DNA from: Sialis fuliginosa
Lineage: Eukaryota > Arthropoda > Insecta > Megaloptera > Sialidae
Direction: 5' to 3'
DNA length: 64,000 nucleotides
NCBI GenBank assembly: GCA_961205875.1
Contig: OY540821.1
Coordinates: forward strand, 14,074,001-14,138,000
Shown here piece after piece: positions 35,616-48,184 of the stretch. The position numbers and the translations under genes were made by a program. Within the stretch, counting starts at the first letter, position 1, and every line of letters begins with the position of its first letter. The notes beneath the pieces were generated by a model, which saw only the letters and a list, made by a program, of their open reading frames with translations, was not told the DNA's origin and did no database searches.

Positions 35616-38590
35616 ATTGATTGTACTATAAGCTAAGAAACAATATTTTTTAATATAATATATTGCATAAAATCAGCAATTAAATGACTACGAAGAGCAC
35701 AATATGGCAAAAGTTCAAATAAAAAAAACATATGATATATTATATTAATATAAAAATGTATATGCATAAATTGTACACCTACATTTAAAAAATCTTTCCG
35801 AATATTTATTGTCTACTTCTGAGAAAATTGAAAACAATTTTGCATAACTGAGAGTACATAAACATTTCCTTGAATTCAATAGCACAAATGCAATCATATA
35901 AATTTATGAAATTTGAGAAAAAAATGAATATATTCAAAAATAGAATCTTTACTTTTTACGATTCCCCATTTTCATAAACAAGGAGTCTTTCTTTTATTAA
36001 AATTTATAAAATTACAGACGGAAATGAAGCTAATATTGAAAATTCCGAAATGTAATGAAAATACAGGGAGAAATTTTATAAATGTGTATAAGAAATTATG
36101 TATTTTTTATTATAAAATGCCTACTCATTTTTTTCAAAACAAATTATTTATTATTATATTCACTTGTTCATTACATTTTTTAATATAATAATAATTTTAG
36201 ACATATATACTATTATAAAAGAGATACAGTAGCAATCGTAGAATTACATGTATTAAATTGTAACTTTTTTATTATAGAAAATATATGATATAATATATTG
36301 ATTAATTTGATCGGTCATATGTACAAAAATCTATTAAAATTAGCTTAACCTTTTTATGCTACTGAGTTGAGGGATGGAGGATTAAACCTCTTTATAATAT
36401 AAATGGGATTATGTATATAGGTATGTTAGTTATCTTTTGGTGTTTTTAACTAGCGCTATTTATTCATTATCTAAAATCGTAAATATCTCCGTATCTATGC
36501 GAGATATAGGGTGAATTTTCCCCCCTAACGAATCAAATACTAATTCGCATACTAATAGTACTCTAAAAAATAATCTTTTTTAAAAAAATTATAAAAAATG
36601 AACTAAAAAACTTACAACAAACAAATTTTGATTCTGGGTTAGCATTTATTCTGAAGCATAATAGTTTGCTACATAATATCAGAAATATTAATTAAAACTC
36701 GACAAAGACAATTTACTGTAATAAAGAATACAGTAAGTTCATAGCTTTGAATAAAAAATAAAATAAAATGAAACTCTATAATAAAAGAAATAAAAAACAT
36801 AGACACGTTTTAAGATTCCTTAATTAAAGAAGTAAATAAAAAAATTATATATAAAGTGAATATCCGTGTTCAAAGCTACTACGTTTTTATTATTACTAAT
36901 TAGTGAAGAAATAATGTAAGAATTTCTATTGTGGTCCCAATAAAAGTAAATATTATATACACTGCATTGAAAATGTACGTTAGAAATGTAAGCGACTGTC
37001 TTTTAATTAAATCTTTTTGCTTTGCTTTTTAATTGATCATATAAATTAATTAATGTTTTTTTTCTGTTGAAAAAATGTATTGATTTTAAAGTTTTTGTAT
37101 GTATAAAAACATTACAAATTACAATCATAGAATTGTTTAAATTAATTGTTGATGAACATTTTTTAGTTTTTGTTACGTGAATTAAACATTTTTGCTTTTA
37201 ATATGTTCTTATCAACTTTTAAAGAATAAGTGCATGTACTAACCTTGAGTAAAAAAGGTAAAAATCAATTTACTGAAACCCCGTTTGAAAGTGTTTGCAA
37301 TCTAGAAAATTTTACTAGCTAGGCTGTCATACCGAACATAAACTATTAAATGTCACAAAAATTTTTTAAAATAGAGAAATTTAAAAAATGATTTTTTACC
37401 TATATGCTATGGCAGAAACTATTTTTTACTTGTACTGTTTTTAAAATCATTCTCAAGCTTTGGGGTGTCGGCCAGATTTTAGGGTCTTGTTTGATACCAC
37501 TGATTTATAATATTTAAAGAAAATGTAGATTTTGGAAATAAAATATAATATATTCTCTGTGTACCTAGAAAAGACAGACCACACTGAAGATGTAATAAAA
37601 TTGAGAAAATAAAAAATATAGACATGCGAGTGTATTTTTAATTACTCAAAACCATAAAAAAATAATATTTTTGTCGGTCGTGAAGGTATGCTGAAAAGTG
37701 TCTTTAAAACTATTAAAATTAGCATTAAAATACTAACGTAATAATAAAATTAAACTTCCATTACGTCAAATAAGTGAAAATATATGTTTCCTATTTTAAC
37801 GGCCTTAATAAAAAATATTTATTAATTCTGTAGGGGAAGTTTGACAAATTTTATCTTACTTTCATTTTTTCTGTTACGGGCCGGCATACTTTTTAACATT
37901 TTTTTTGATCGTTTACATATGTATAATGTATAGTTCGACCTATATATTTCAGTTGACAATTAGAACAAAATTTCGAACTATTATATAGTTTTATTATTAT
38001 ATGGAACTATGTATATTAAATAAATTTTATAGGGTTTTTATAAATATATTAAGTTACATTAATATAGAAAAAAAACCGAACTATTAGTTTATTCCGGTAG
38101 GGTTAAATCTCAATATTACCTGTAATAATTAAGTATACTATATTTCATATAAATCACAAAGGTTAATATTTATATAAAGATTTTTCTGGTTGATATTAGG
38201 ACATAGTTACCCTATAATAAAAATATCGTAAGGTAAACGAAAGCACATCTATTTAAAATACCATTTTCCTTTGTCTAATCATTACGTTCACCGTTTAGAT
38301 TTTGATAGGAGATCGAAGATGGCTTGTTATAAAAAAATAGTAAAACCGTGATGGAAGATAAATAACTACAAATGCCACGGCTATGTTCGTTGCGGCTGCC
38401 GTGTATTTGCTTTATAAAAAAATAAATATAATAGAAATATAATATGAAAAACGAGCTGAATTTCTTTAATTTAATTTCTTAATCAGGAGCACCCGTAGAT
38501 TTTCTTTCGTTTTTATTTTTAAAAATAGCTATTATTCTTATATGTAAATTTTAATTATTAATTTATTATTTGATATTAATTTCAACTTGA
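35616..38590. other. AT-rich stretch with one weak repeat fragment
   Basis: I see no gene. ACCCCGTTTGAAAGTGTTTG at about 37277, followed by CTAGGCTGTCATACCGAACA, resembles 47242-47296 (ACCCCATTTGAAAGTGCTTG, later TAATACCGGACAT), so both may be fragments of one repeat. The rest is A/T-rich. Confidence 0.4.
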
Positions 38591-38595
38591 TACCT

Positions 38596-38680
38596 CTAGC
38601 CGTTCCTGAGAAAAAGGGGCTTAGCGGACGAACAGACAGACAGACGGATAACAAAGTGATCCTAGAAGGGTTTCGTTTTT
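38596..38680 (+). repeat. Family D repeat, tail only
   Basis: CTAGCCGTTCCTGAGAAAAA, then ACAGACAGACAGACGGATAA and CAAAGTGATCCTAGAAGGGT form the standard tail of a repeat I recall from Lepidoptera. The head is missing. Confidence 0.65.
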
Positions 38681-39430
38681 TTTATTTTCACAGAAAAATA
38701 CACCCGCTTCCAAACTTTTGGACAGTAGTGTATGTAATTACTCTGTTTTAATTATTTATAAGTATGTTATTATATAACACGAGGTTCAAAAGATATGTAA
38801 GTAGAACAAATGTGCATATTTGATTCACTGCATACTTTACTCCTGAAATTAAGTTCAAAGAGTTTCCAAGCGTTATGAATAGAATTCCTGTATTTATGTT
38901 TTGAATGTTTAGAATTCTATAAAAACTAATAACTCTGGTTTTTTACGATTTTTAAGAGTATACAAAACCGTCTTAATTTGCTCAAGTTGATATGGAAAGA
39001 GCAATAAGTTACGTTTAAGCGCTAAAAATAGTCGAATACAATAGGATTTGTTGCAAGATTAAAATATTTAAATTTATTACCATCAACAAGAGGAAAAAAT
39101 GTACTTTAGTGGAAGTAAAATAACTTTTGCCAAAAAGTAACAATAGTATCTATAATAAAATATAATTAAGCTCAAGTCCAAATACATTGCCAAAAAAATT
39201 TCATTTTACATAAAAGTTCTGCAGTACTGTAATAGTACTGTTTTTGTTACATATATAATTACAGGTAAATTAATTTTTATAAAAGTACTTAAGTACATTA
39301 ACATATGTATTTATTAAGTATATTAATGAGCACTTACAATTAGCTATAATATATTTAAATGTAGTTAAGTACTTTAAAATTTGAAAAAAGTAATAAAGTA
39401 TTAATTATACTTTGCAAACTATTTTCAAAC
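38681..39430. other. AT-rich stretch without recognised gene
   Basis: Nothing recognisable was seen here apart from the palindromic AAGTACTTAAGTAC near 39285, which also occurs near 5490. Confidence 0.4.
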
Positions 39431-39720
39431 AACAAATCTGTTGAACGAGATCCGTCTTTAAGAACAGACTAGCAACATCCCAAGAGTGTGAAAGAAAAAG
39501 AACCAATGACCGAGTGAGAGGTGCGTAACAAGAAAGGAGGTGTTATTACTGTAGCTAACTAGACTGCCTTAAAGCAGGTGCCGAAAGGTATTGCAGTAAA
39601 TTACTACCTTACCATACTCATTATGTTTGGAGCGGTCGGTCGGGCGCGGGTCCATCCGTCTGTCTGTAGACAGAGAGAGAAAGAGAGGTACCGGTCATCA
39701 TCATTGCAACGTTTGTGTAT
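39431..39720. other. GC-richer patch, unrecognised
   Basis: Composition is more balanced here, with a GGTCGGTCGGGCGCGGG stretch at about 39633 and CTGTCTGTAGACAGAGAGAG, which folds on itself (CTGTC/GACAG). The 62-codon plus-strand frame shows no recognisable domain. Confidence 0.25.
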
Positions 39721-42700
39721 GTGTTTTGGTTTTAAAATTTGACCTCCACGCAATTTATGAATTATTGGAAACATTGAAGATTGTAAATGAACTCAGATTT
39801 TTTGTACAATTATAATATTTAACGTTACTACTTTTTTATATTTTTATTCGTTTTAAAATTGGAGCATTATAAAATTATCACATCATTATTACCGTTTTAT
39901 TATTATATTAATTATTTTTATGAAGCTCTTGTGTATACTGTATAGTGTATAGCAATGACTTTTGCATTAGTTTACAAAATTATATATAATAACTATAAAC
40001 TCTTCCATTTCATTAACTAAGGTACTTGGATCGTATAAATGTTGAGCAAATTGATTATACAACTTTATAACTTTTAATACTCATTAAATTGTTATTATAG
40101 GTAAAGTCGCAGATTCACAGAAGGAAGTTTCTGTTGTATAATTTTAAATATTCCTTCTTGAAGATAGAAACAAAAACTAAAGAGTGTAAGAAGCGAAACA
40201 TTTTTTAGCTGAAACTAAAGTCACTTCAGTGGCGATGCTCGGTCAACAATTGTTTGTGTTTTATTTACTTAGACAAATAAGTTTGTTGTTCTAGATATAG
40301 TGGATTAAGTTTGTTCCCGCAACAATGCAAAATTGTGACGACCCAAAGTTTATACTAATATGGGAAAAGTTGCATTTGATCTTTTTCTTATAGAAACAAA
40401 CATAATAAAACAATTTACCTCGTTTTTTGTTTCTTAAGCTAGTTGCAATAGTTTGTACAATTTTCCATTTTAACAATAGGAAACTTTTCCTTTACATTTA
40501 TTTTTTAATGATTAATATTTATATATTTGAATGTGTTTTTTTAGATAGATACTGAAGAACTATTTTTTTATTCAACCAATGACCTTAAATCTCGAAAAAA
40601 AAATTAAAAAATAATAATAATAAAATAGACATTTTTAGACTAACTAATTTGACAATTTGAATCTGTGAATCTGCCTGGCGTTTTGCCCAATCAAGTGCGC
40701 GTATTATACTTCCTATGTTAGCTACCGCTGCAATCTTAAATGAAATAGACTATAGAACGATATTGGAATGTTGCAAAACTTTGTTCAGTTCTCTGTTTTG
40801 TTGCAACTAAATTCACACATCTCTTGAAATCATGACGTTAATATTAAACTATTCCAAACACGAAATGATTTGTCAAAATCAGTATAAATTCTATCCCGGA
40901 TACAAGAGAACAAAGGAATATCCACAAAAAACAGCTGAAGAAATATAATTGTATCGAATTAATTTAATAATAAGATAAACCAAAGTAAATACGTATCGAT
41001 TTCTGTAACAATAGTACATAGAAATGCACATAAATTCTAAGACATGACAGCTCTTATACCATAAATCACACAGAAATAGTTTTATCTCAATTACGAATAC
41101 GGTATTGTACAATAGGAAATAGGATCTCTCGTAGTTTGTTTAAAAATGTTTTTATTTTGGTACAACTGATAACTCGAAACTCTAAATGCTTGTTTACTAG
41201 CGAAAGTTAATTTTCGTATTTTTCATAACAAAGACACATTTATCAAAAATTCATTTATTACCAATACATTTAAGACGTATGTCGTGGAGTTAATCGTTGT
41301 GACTTCTTAATGAATCAAATAAAATTAGAATGGTTGAATAAAGACAATAATAAAGACTGTTTTACACTTGTCATTTTTCCAATGATCTTGAAATGTTTTA
41401 CATTGAATAAAAAAACTTAAAAAAACTCTTTCTTTGTTTAATACCAAAATTCACATAATAATAATTATAAATTAACACAATATCATCAAAATCAGTATAA
41501 ATTGGCAAAGAAGTAATCTTGTACTATACAAATAACAGTTGGTAATTGTTATGTTTACTAAAAAATTGACAAAAATCGTGCTTAAAATCGAACATAAAAT
41601 TGTTAAGTGTAAATACAATTTTCAGTCGTTTTACATAAAATATGCAAAAATTAGTTTATGAAAAAATATTTTATAATAAAAATACGACATGTTAAGTACT
41701 TCTGTGGGTAATAACCTTGAAGGTATTTAGAACAATTATTTATAACATAAACGGGAAGTTCATTTTGGATGCATATAAAATTTTATTAATTGAAACAGTA
41801 AATTCATGTTAATACTATGTTTTTTTATTTATAATTATATAGTACTACCTGATAATATGACTAAACCATGTTACGTTTTTAAATAATTAATGAAATTTAT
41901 ACGAAACTAATTAATAAATTATTTTGAATAGATTATTTTCTAAATTATTTTAAAAAAGTGCCTTGTTAAATTTTGGTTATTTATGTGTGTATTAAAATTA
42001 TGTGTTTTAATTAAATTTTGATTATAAAATTATATACATACTTTAGTAGAGTTTATATATTAATATATGCATATGCATTTGTACCTAAATTATTTAATAT
42101 TGTTATTGATAAGCAATACATTATTGGAATTATTTATATGATTAATATTATTTTATTTATAACATTCAATTAAAATAATTATTTTGATTTAAATTATTAC
42201 TGTAACATTTTTAAAAGAAAAAGTGATTAAATTATTCAATTTTTTTCAGTTCCTGAAACTGAACATATATTTTATTGATTTTTATTTTCTTGGCCAATTG
42301 TAAACTATCTTAAAGAATTAAATTAATTTAAGATGTTTTTTCTTTCTGTCTACCATTTTGTTGGTTGGTATAGATTTTATTCCAGGAACACAGTGTAACC
42401 ATTAAAATATTTTCTGACAAGACCAATATGGTTTCCAATTCGATAAACTGAATTTCAAATCAATCATTTGTAAATTAGTGTATTTAAATTAAAATACATA
42501 AAAAAACTAATTTAAACTGTTAATTAAATGTCGAGAACAATATCGCCTTTATTATACAAGTTAATTCCTGAAGACAAGATCCTTAGATATAATTAATGTT
42601 GCGTATAGAATACATACCATGTATTCATTAATTTCATTTTTTACACGTTCACAAACTTGTACAATTTATAATATTCTTGGTAGCATATATACAAATATAC

Positions 42701-42784
42701 AGGGTGGATTGAAAGTATACGAACGATAGCGACATCGTTCACTGTCGCCGGTATCAAATATTATTTTATTCATAACTAGGGTCG
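39721..42784. other. AT-rich stretch without recognised gene
   Basis: I see no gene. A 12-bp inverted pair (GCAGATTCACAG near 40110 and CTGTGAATCTGC near 40664) is too short to define an element. TACAGGGTGGATTGAAAG near 42699 resembles the start of TACAGGGTG-type insect MITEs but has no partner. Confidence 0.4.
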
Positions 42785-43154
42785 AGTGGGGTAAATATGA
42801 AACACAAAAAAATGGGGTAAAAGTGAAACAAGCTTGCAACTAAAAAACTAATTTGTTTATAGGAGAGTTATAAAAACTGAAATCATCATTAAAGGTTTGT
42901 TAAAGCGACCTGAAAATATTAATCGCCTAATAAGTGATGTGTCACCCATACAGATTTCCCTGTTAGTCGATGTCAAAACGTGTGAATTAAATTTGAATTC
43001 TTTGCACATAACTTTCTGTATAGCTCAGATATTAACTAAAGTTACAATTTCACATTGATATGCCACAAAGAAGATAAATCAAAGTTGCCTTTGTAGGTTT
43101 TCTTTTAATTTTTCGAGAAATATTTTCCATTAGAGGCCTGTTTCAAATTTTCCC
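42785..43154. mobile_element. Possible short inverted-repeat element
   Basis: The left end AGTGGGGTAAATATGAAACA at 42785 is followed 27 bp later by a near-direct repeat, TGGGGTAAAAGTGAAACA. The right end TGTTTCAAATTTTCCC (43139-43154) is its approximate complement. I remember GTGGGGTAAAxxTGAAACA as a recurrent motif in insect repeats. A further start-like AGTGGGGTAAGAGAA lies at 48784. No target duplication was evident. Confidence 0.35.
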
Positions 43155-43511
43155 AAATTAGAGGTTAAAAATGAAATACACTTTTTTCATTTTTAAAGTC
43201 CGTGTTGTATCGTACAATTCAAATGACGTAAGTATTTAAAAAAAAATTAAAGTATGAATTTGTTTCGTTAACTGTCAAAAAACATGAAAGATTTGTATTT
43301 TGTTTTACTTCATCTCCCCCTCCAAAAAAAGTAATAAAATTAAAGCAAATTAAAATATATAAATAAAATACTTCAAAATTATATATAATATAGTTAATAC
43401 ACTGAGAGCCATATTTTTTTTAATAGACGAACTGTCAAATATAACTAGTGTTTCTTAACTTATTATTATTAAATTAATGTAAATTAACATAATCGAATAA
43501 ATTGAAAAATT

Positions 43512-43559
43512 ATACGGTACGGGACACTAGTATGCGAGGCTCGACTTGCACTTGGCGAA
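43512..43559 (-). repeat. Family D head motif, reversed
   Basis: The complement reads TTCGCCAAGTGCAAGTCGAG then CCTCGCATACTAGTGTCCCG, a recognisable version of the family D head. Sequence beyond it is not recognisable. Confidence 0.55.
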
Positions 43560-43920
43560 GTTTTAAACTAAAGAACTAACTATTACTAGCCAAGATATAT
43601 CATTATCAATAAAAAAAAGAAAACATATGCTCCTATAATACACTCGTTTGTGTATCTTTTATATTAGTGTGAAAAATACTTCGATAAGAATCTGCTCATT
43701 TATTTAAGTAGCTGTTTTTTTTCTTCTTTATATTAATTTAGTTGATTTTCTCGTTTTATTACAGCCAGTTTAATTAACTTAATTTTCGAAATTAGAATTG
43801 CCGGTACTAATTTTTTTTCCGACTGACATTAATTAATTTATTTTGTGTGAAATATTTTCAGGTTTTACCAATCTCGTGTTATTAATGACTAATTTAAATA
43901 TCAGATATCTATTTTATATA

Positions 43921-44056
43921 GTACTTTCAATGAAAATTATAACGAACACTATAGCAAAAATAGTTTATAAAATATTTTGGATTAACTGTTTTTTATAAAT
44001 CGTTGTGAGAATGACTACGGAACCCTATCATGAGTGTACCAACACGCACTTGGCCA
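43921..44056 (-). repeat. Family D element, reversed head portion
   Basis: The complement starts GGCCAAGTGCGTGTTGGTAC, continues GATAGGGTTCCGTAGTCATT, and follows 28013-28140 to GTTCGTTATAATTTTCATTG. The rest of the element is absent. Confidence 0.75.
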
Positions 44057-44171
44057 TTTTTTATTTAATTAACAGTCCAATTATAACTAAAAATAATGAA
44101 ATTTTCAAAACATTCTGATCAAATGGATTTTAAAAACAATTATACATATTGAAATTCTTATACTGAATCCC

Positions 44172-44645
44172 TGGGTCATTGTATGTAAAAAATAGTAATG
44201 AAAAGGGGGGGGGGTCTATCTTCAACACCCTCTGAGTTACAGGGTGTTGATAAAATTCCTTCAGAGTAGTATTTACAAATAGAGATTATTTCATAACTTC
44301 CAAAGTAATGTAACTAGAGCAACCACAATAAATCAGTTTCATAGGTAATTAACTAATACTTTTTCAGTATTAGCATAATTGCTAGCCGTGTCTTTAGTTC
44401 AGAGTTATTGCTCATCAAAGTAAACAAAAAAAATTTTTTTTTTAATTTTATGATTTATGTTACCTACAATTATACAATTTTTTTGTTTATAATTACAAAA
44501 TTAGTTTTAAAATTATACAAATTACCATTAACAATAAAAATACGTAATATAAAAAAAAACATTAAACACAATAAACCCTATAGGTCAGAGGATGTTGAAG
44601 ATAGACCCCTCTTTTCATTACAATTTTTTACTTACAATGACCCAT
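44172..44645. mobile_element. Inverted-repeat element with 70-bp arms
   Basis: The left arm 44172-44244 (TGGGTCATTGTATGTAAAAA ... GGTCTATCTTCAACACCCTC) is complementary to 44577-44645 with about six in seven positions matching. The left arm carries ten G where the right arm has GAGGGG (CCCCTC as written). CAACACCCT and AGGGTGTTG (44223-44249) form a second, perfect 9-bp stem in the left arm. The 106-codon frame crossing the right arm has no recognisable product. A target duplication is not evident. Confidence 0.65.
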
Positions 44646-44799
44646 CATATCTGTATCCCAAACAAACAAATTGCAAATTTCCAAATCTTTGTTTGACAAG
44701 TTCAAATTTCTCTTTCTCAATTATCTAATTTCCTTCTTTTCACTTTCCTTTCGCAGTCTTTCAATTTTTATAATTACCTTCCACTTTTTCTCCTAATTT

Positions 44800-45125
44800 C
44801 CTTTATATTCCTTCTCCACGCCGAGTCTTTCCACTAACGTACACACACGTTAAGGGAACGAACCGGAAACTGAACATGACGCTTTCGCGGTTTCCATGGT
44901 GACGCGGTGGGTGTGTGTACGAGGCGTCAGTTGTTCTCTTGTATGCAGGCTCAAGGATGATAATCACCGTCTCTGACAGTAAAGACCATACCACACGGAA
45001 TTGACAATCGGTTTCGCGAATTTCACAATAACTACATAATTAACCGCTTAGATCGTTCACTGTGCTGGTTTGGCTTTGTCAGGTGGGTATGTGACAATAT
45101 CAGACTTACATTCAGAAGCTAGGTT
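44800..45125. other. CG-containing GC-rich island, unassigned
   Basis: A long pyrimidine tract (44730-44815), including TTTCGCAG, precedes one of the GC-richest patches of the window, with many CG dinucleotides (for example GACGCTTTCGCGG and TTTCGCGAATTTC). The minus strand is open for 63 codons without a recognisable domain. The island could be a promoter or first exon, or an unrecognised repeat. Confidence 0.25.
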
Positions 45126-45224
45126 AGGTTATTTTGTTATTCTGATGAGTCTTTGATACACTAGGTTTCAGAAAAGTATACATTTTTTACTGTTTCAACA
45201 ATCGAATAATTTTATAAATATTTG

Positions 45225-45295
45225 ATTATTGGGTTTTGCACTTTATTGTCACTTGACGTTTCTACCAACATTTCGTGGTCTTCTTCAGAAGTACA
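45225..45295 (-). repeat. Possible retroelement end (GAAACGTCAAGT motif)
   Basis: The complement reads CTGAAGAAGACCACGAAATG then TTGGTAGAAACGTCAAGTGA. A 'CTGAAGA-GACC ... GAAACGTC' string followed by ATAAA-like sequence is familiar from 3' ends of some retroelements, Penelope-like elements in particular. This is from memory and only 70 bp are involved. Confidence 0.25.
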
Positions 45296-45842
45296 GAAGG
45301 TATAGCTGCTTAATTAAATATGCGTTCACGTTTGCTAGAATTATTTATAATTAAATTAAAAAATTATTAATCATTTTGAGTTTTAGATAGATATCGAGTT
45401 ATTTAAAATGCCTGAAACTGGTTTTATTTTCCCATTGTTTTCTTTCAAATAACATTTATAATATTGATTTATTTATGTATTATAACCTAACTAAAAGTTT
45501 AAGTTGTTAAAAACGTTTGTTGTAGGTAAATGTCATATTTTTCTTAATTTATTATTTTTTGTGTGCATTGGCGTTGAATTTAGGGTTAATGGGGGTGCGG
45601 GTCTTGAATTTTTCGGGTCACGATTGTGATCCGACGTGAGTGTAAGCTATTTGTGCATTTTAATATGTGATTTAAAAGAAAAAATTGATGAAAATTATTA
45701 TTTATACAGTAAGTTATGATGTTTTTTCCAATTTTCTTATCTTTAAATTGATTTTTCTATAGAATGTTGAATTTGAAGCATGAAATATGACTAATTGGCC
45801 AGCCCTGCTGTAGAATGATTTGAAACAAAAGTCACTTACACC

Positions 45843-46261
45843 CAGGGCTGTGCTACCAAATATCTAACAACCGGCTCGCCATAAAAAAAAACTTACGCAT
45901 ATGCACTAATAAATATAACTAATATACACTTCACTCACATGCCTGCCGCTGATCAAATCATATAAAACATGAGACTTGCACATCTGCAATGGCCGGGAAT
46001 ATAAATTCACGTTTAAAGCTCTTTTTTTATTCTTAAATTTTTAAGAACATTTAAAAATGATTAGTATAGAACTAAGTAAAAGAGCAAACACGGTTTGAGT
46101 ATAGTAGAAAGGTTTTATCAGTAGAGCGTGGAGCCGAATCGAAACCAACAGATACGAAAACGAAAAACTAAAAAATGATTTGAACTTTTATTCCCGGAAT
46201 AATTTAACAACCGGCTCGCCGATTTTTAAAAATTTTAACAACCGGCTCCAGCACACCCCTG
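45843..46261. mobile_element. Non-autonomous hAT element with 8-bp target duplication
   Basis: The left end is CAGGGCTGTGCTACC at 45843. The complement of the right end is CAGGGGTGTGCTGGAGCCGG, ending at 46261. Flanking 8-mers are CTTACACC (45835-45842) and CTTACGCC (46262-46269), a target duplication with one mismatch. TAACAACCGGCTC occurs at 45865, 46205 and 46236 as subterminal repeats, which in hAT elements are typical transposase-binding sites. At 419 bp with no transposase frame, it is a MITE-sized derivative. Confidence 0.9.
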
Positions 46262-46269
46262 CTTACGCC

Positions 46270-47527
46270 CTGGTTCCCCTCCCCCTAAAGCCGGCGCTGG
46301 CTGTAATGTTATTTAAATACGTCACATCAACTATGACTAATATGACAGGCCATCAGTAGTTATCTCACACACAAACACATACACACACACGTGTATACCT
46401 TCCTTCCGATGCAATAGACATGTAATATTGTTTTCTTTGACAATTATTTCTCTGCATGTTAGTTGTATTGTATGTCGACGGGTGTATGCATTGTCAGTGT
46501 AATTGTCTGTCGTTTGTTTATTGTTTTATTTGAAAGGTGGCATCACTGATGTTGCCGTCAAAGAACATACAAAGTGTACATAGCGCGCGTCATTATTAAC
46601 TCCATTGTTTTATACTCAGTTCCGGTTTTGTACTAATCTATTTTTGTTTGCCTATATATATTCTGGTGGATCGCGTATATGTCAATATTTGATTGATTGT
46701 ATTAATTGTTATATATAATCAGAATTTGGGGAACGTTATCTAGAACTTTTATATAACACTAGCGCACTGAACCCGGGGATGTAAATTTAATCTGTAACAA
46801 ACTATTTAAACATAGTTTGCACTTATTACTTACTATTTAGAAGATACTATTGAAAATTGTGTAAGTAAATTTGCGGCAATAAATATTTAATATTCCGAAT
46901 TTTAGTATTTAAATATATTAAACTTGGTACAAAATTAATTAATAAAATGGACGTACATTTGTGTTTTTATTTAAAATGATATAACTATATAAGCTCCGCC
47001 CTAGAAAAAGATAAGCGATGATCTGCTGTAATCGATTCTGACCTTTATGTCTGGTATTATAATAAAGCACTTTAAAATGAGGTTTCTAACCTATCTGACA
47101 GTTCTCCTTTAGTTTCATGAAATGTTTATGAAAATTATTTTGTACGGTCAGAGTCGCCAACTGTGTTACAATACGTTGAAGAATTACTACTCTAAATTTC
47201 ATAGTTAATCCATAGATACTATCACAGAATTAATACCCCATTTGAAAGTGCTTGCTAGCTAGCATATTTGCTAGTTCCTTTATAATACCGGACATTAGAG
47301 TGGCAAACAACTTCTAGTACATACATTTATTTATTAAAATTAACAGTCCATACTTATAAACAATTACATTTCAATAAATGTATTTAGTATTTTTTGAAAA
47401 AGTTTTTAACTACTAATACAAGTACTTATGTTTGGTAAATGTACTTGGGAATTGTGCTTAAGTTCATGACAGTTCTGTATTCTAGGTTCTTGTATAAATG
47501 TGTTAAACTCAATCTAACTAAACGCTG
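46270..47527. other. AT-rich stretch with a CA microsatellite
   Basis: I see no gene. A CACACAAACACATACACACACACG tract lies at about 46368-46391. The repeat fragment at 47242-47296 resembles 37277-37345. Confidence 0.45.
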
Positions 47528-47775
47528 ATGGTGGTCATTTACGTTTTACGTTTATACAAACACGAACTGCGGTTTTGTGATTTGAACGAACATATCGTCT
47601 TGGCCTTGGAAACATCGCAAACTGGCAACACCGCATTCATACGTGCCATTATCATCGTACAGTTTAACTTTAAATTGAACTATTTACCAATAAGAATTGT
47701 AATGATAATTGTAGAGGAAATGAACCTGATATTAGAATATGTGTTCTATTTTTTTTTTCTATCAATTATTATTTA
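47528..47775 (+). other. Partly coding-like open frame, doubtful
   Basis: A 91-codon frame starts with ATG. Its first 40 codons are balanced in composition, including a SQTGNTAF stretch, but the remainder is A/T-driven and runs into repeat family B. I recognise no domain. I list it only because the first half differs from its surroundings. Confidence 0.1.
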
Positions 47776-47965
47776 TTCAGAAAGATTTTTTTTTAATTAT
47801 TAATTAGAATTACCCACACTGTTCACTTTCAGTATTACGTATAAGAAAGTCCAATGGTAGCTATGGTAAACACGCACACTGTTCAATTTATGTAATACGT
47901 ATAAGAAAGTCCCATGACACTCATAGACAATATTTCTGCTCTGTTATGAACCATTTGAAATAACA
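47776..47965. repeat. Family B repeat, copy 2 (tandem pair without inverted arm)
   Basis: TCAGAAAGATTTTTTTTTAA begins the match to 8917. Two direct units follow with a 60-bp period (ATTACGTATAAGAAAGTCC at 47834 and AATACGTATAAGAAAGTCCC at 47894), then CTCTGTTATGAACCATTTGA. I did not find the opposing arm present in copy 1. Confidence 0.75.
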
Positions 47966-48184
47966 TTTTTAATATCTTTTTCTGATTAATTCAATGTTAG
48001 TTTTTTTGAAAAAAATGAATACAACATTATAAGATTATAAGAATAGATAGTAGGTATAGATAATAATTTTACCTACAGTTTTTAACTTATCCATTTTTCT
48101 CTAATCCTCACTGTTTTATAAAATTCAAAAATTGACATCAGTTGAAAGATCGTTTTCAAAAATATGAGGTTTCCTTCCCAGACA

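Noticed and set aside
40110..40675. 12-bp inverted pair GCAGATTCACAG / CTGTGAATCTGC
   Set aside because: Too short over a 560-bp spacing, and the flanks do not extend the match.
44408..44728. 106-codon plus-strand frame
   Set aside because: It crosses the right arm of the inverted-repeat element at 44172-44645 and is mostly Lys, Asn, Ile and Phe from A/T-rich codons.
44737..44845. Acceptor-like TTTCGCAG followed by a 27-codon frame with hydrophobic, signal-like residues
   Set aside because: The frame ends quickly at a TAA and has no ATG or downstream support. The resemblance is likely due to the pyrimidine tract.
45141..45176. CTGATGAGTC resembling the core of a hammerhead ribozyme
   Set aside because: No GAAA follows the expected stem II, and the flanks do not form stems I and III. 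CTGATGAGCT near 4580 fails for the same reason.
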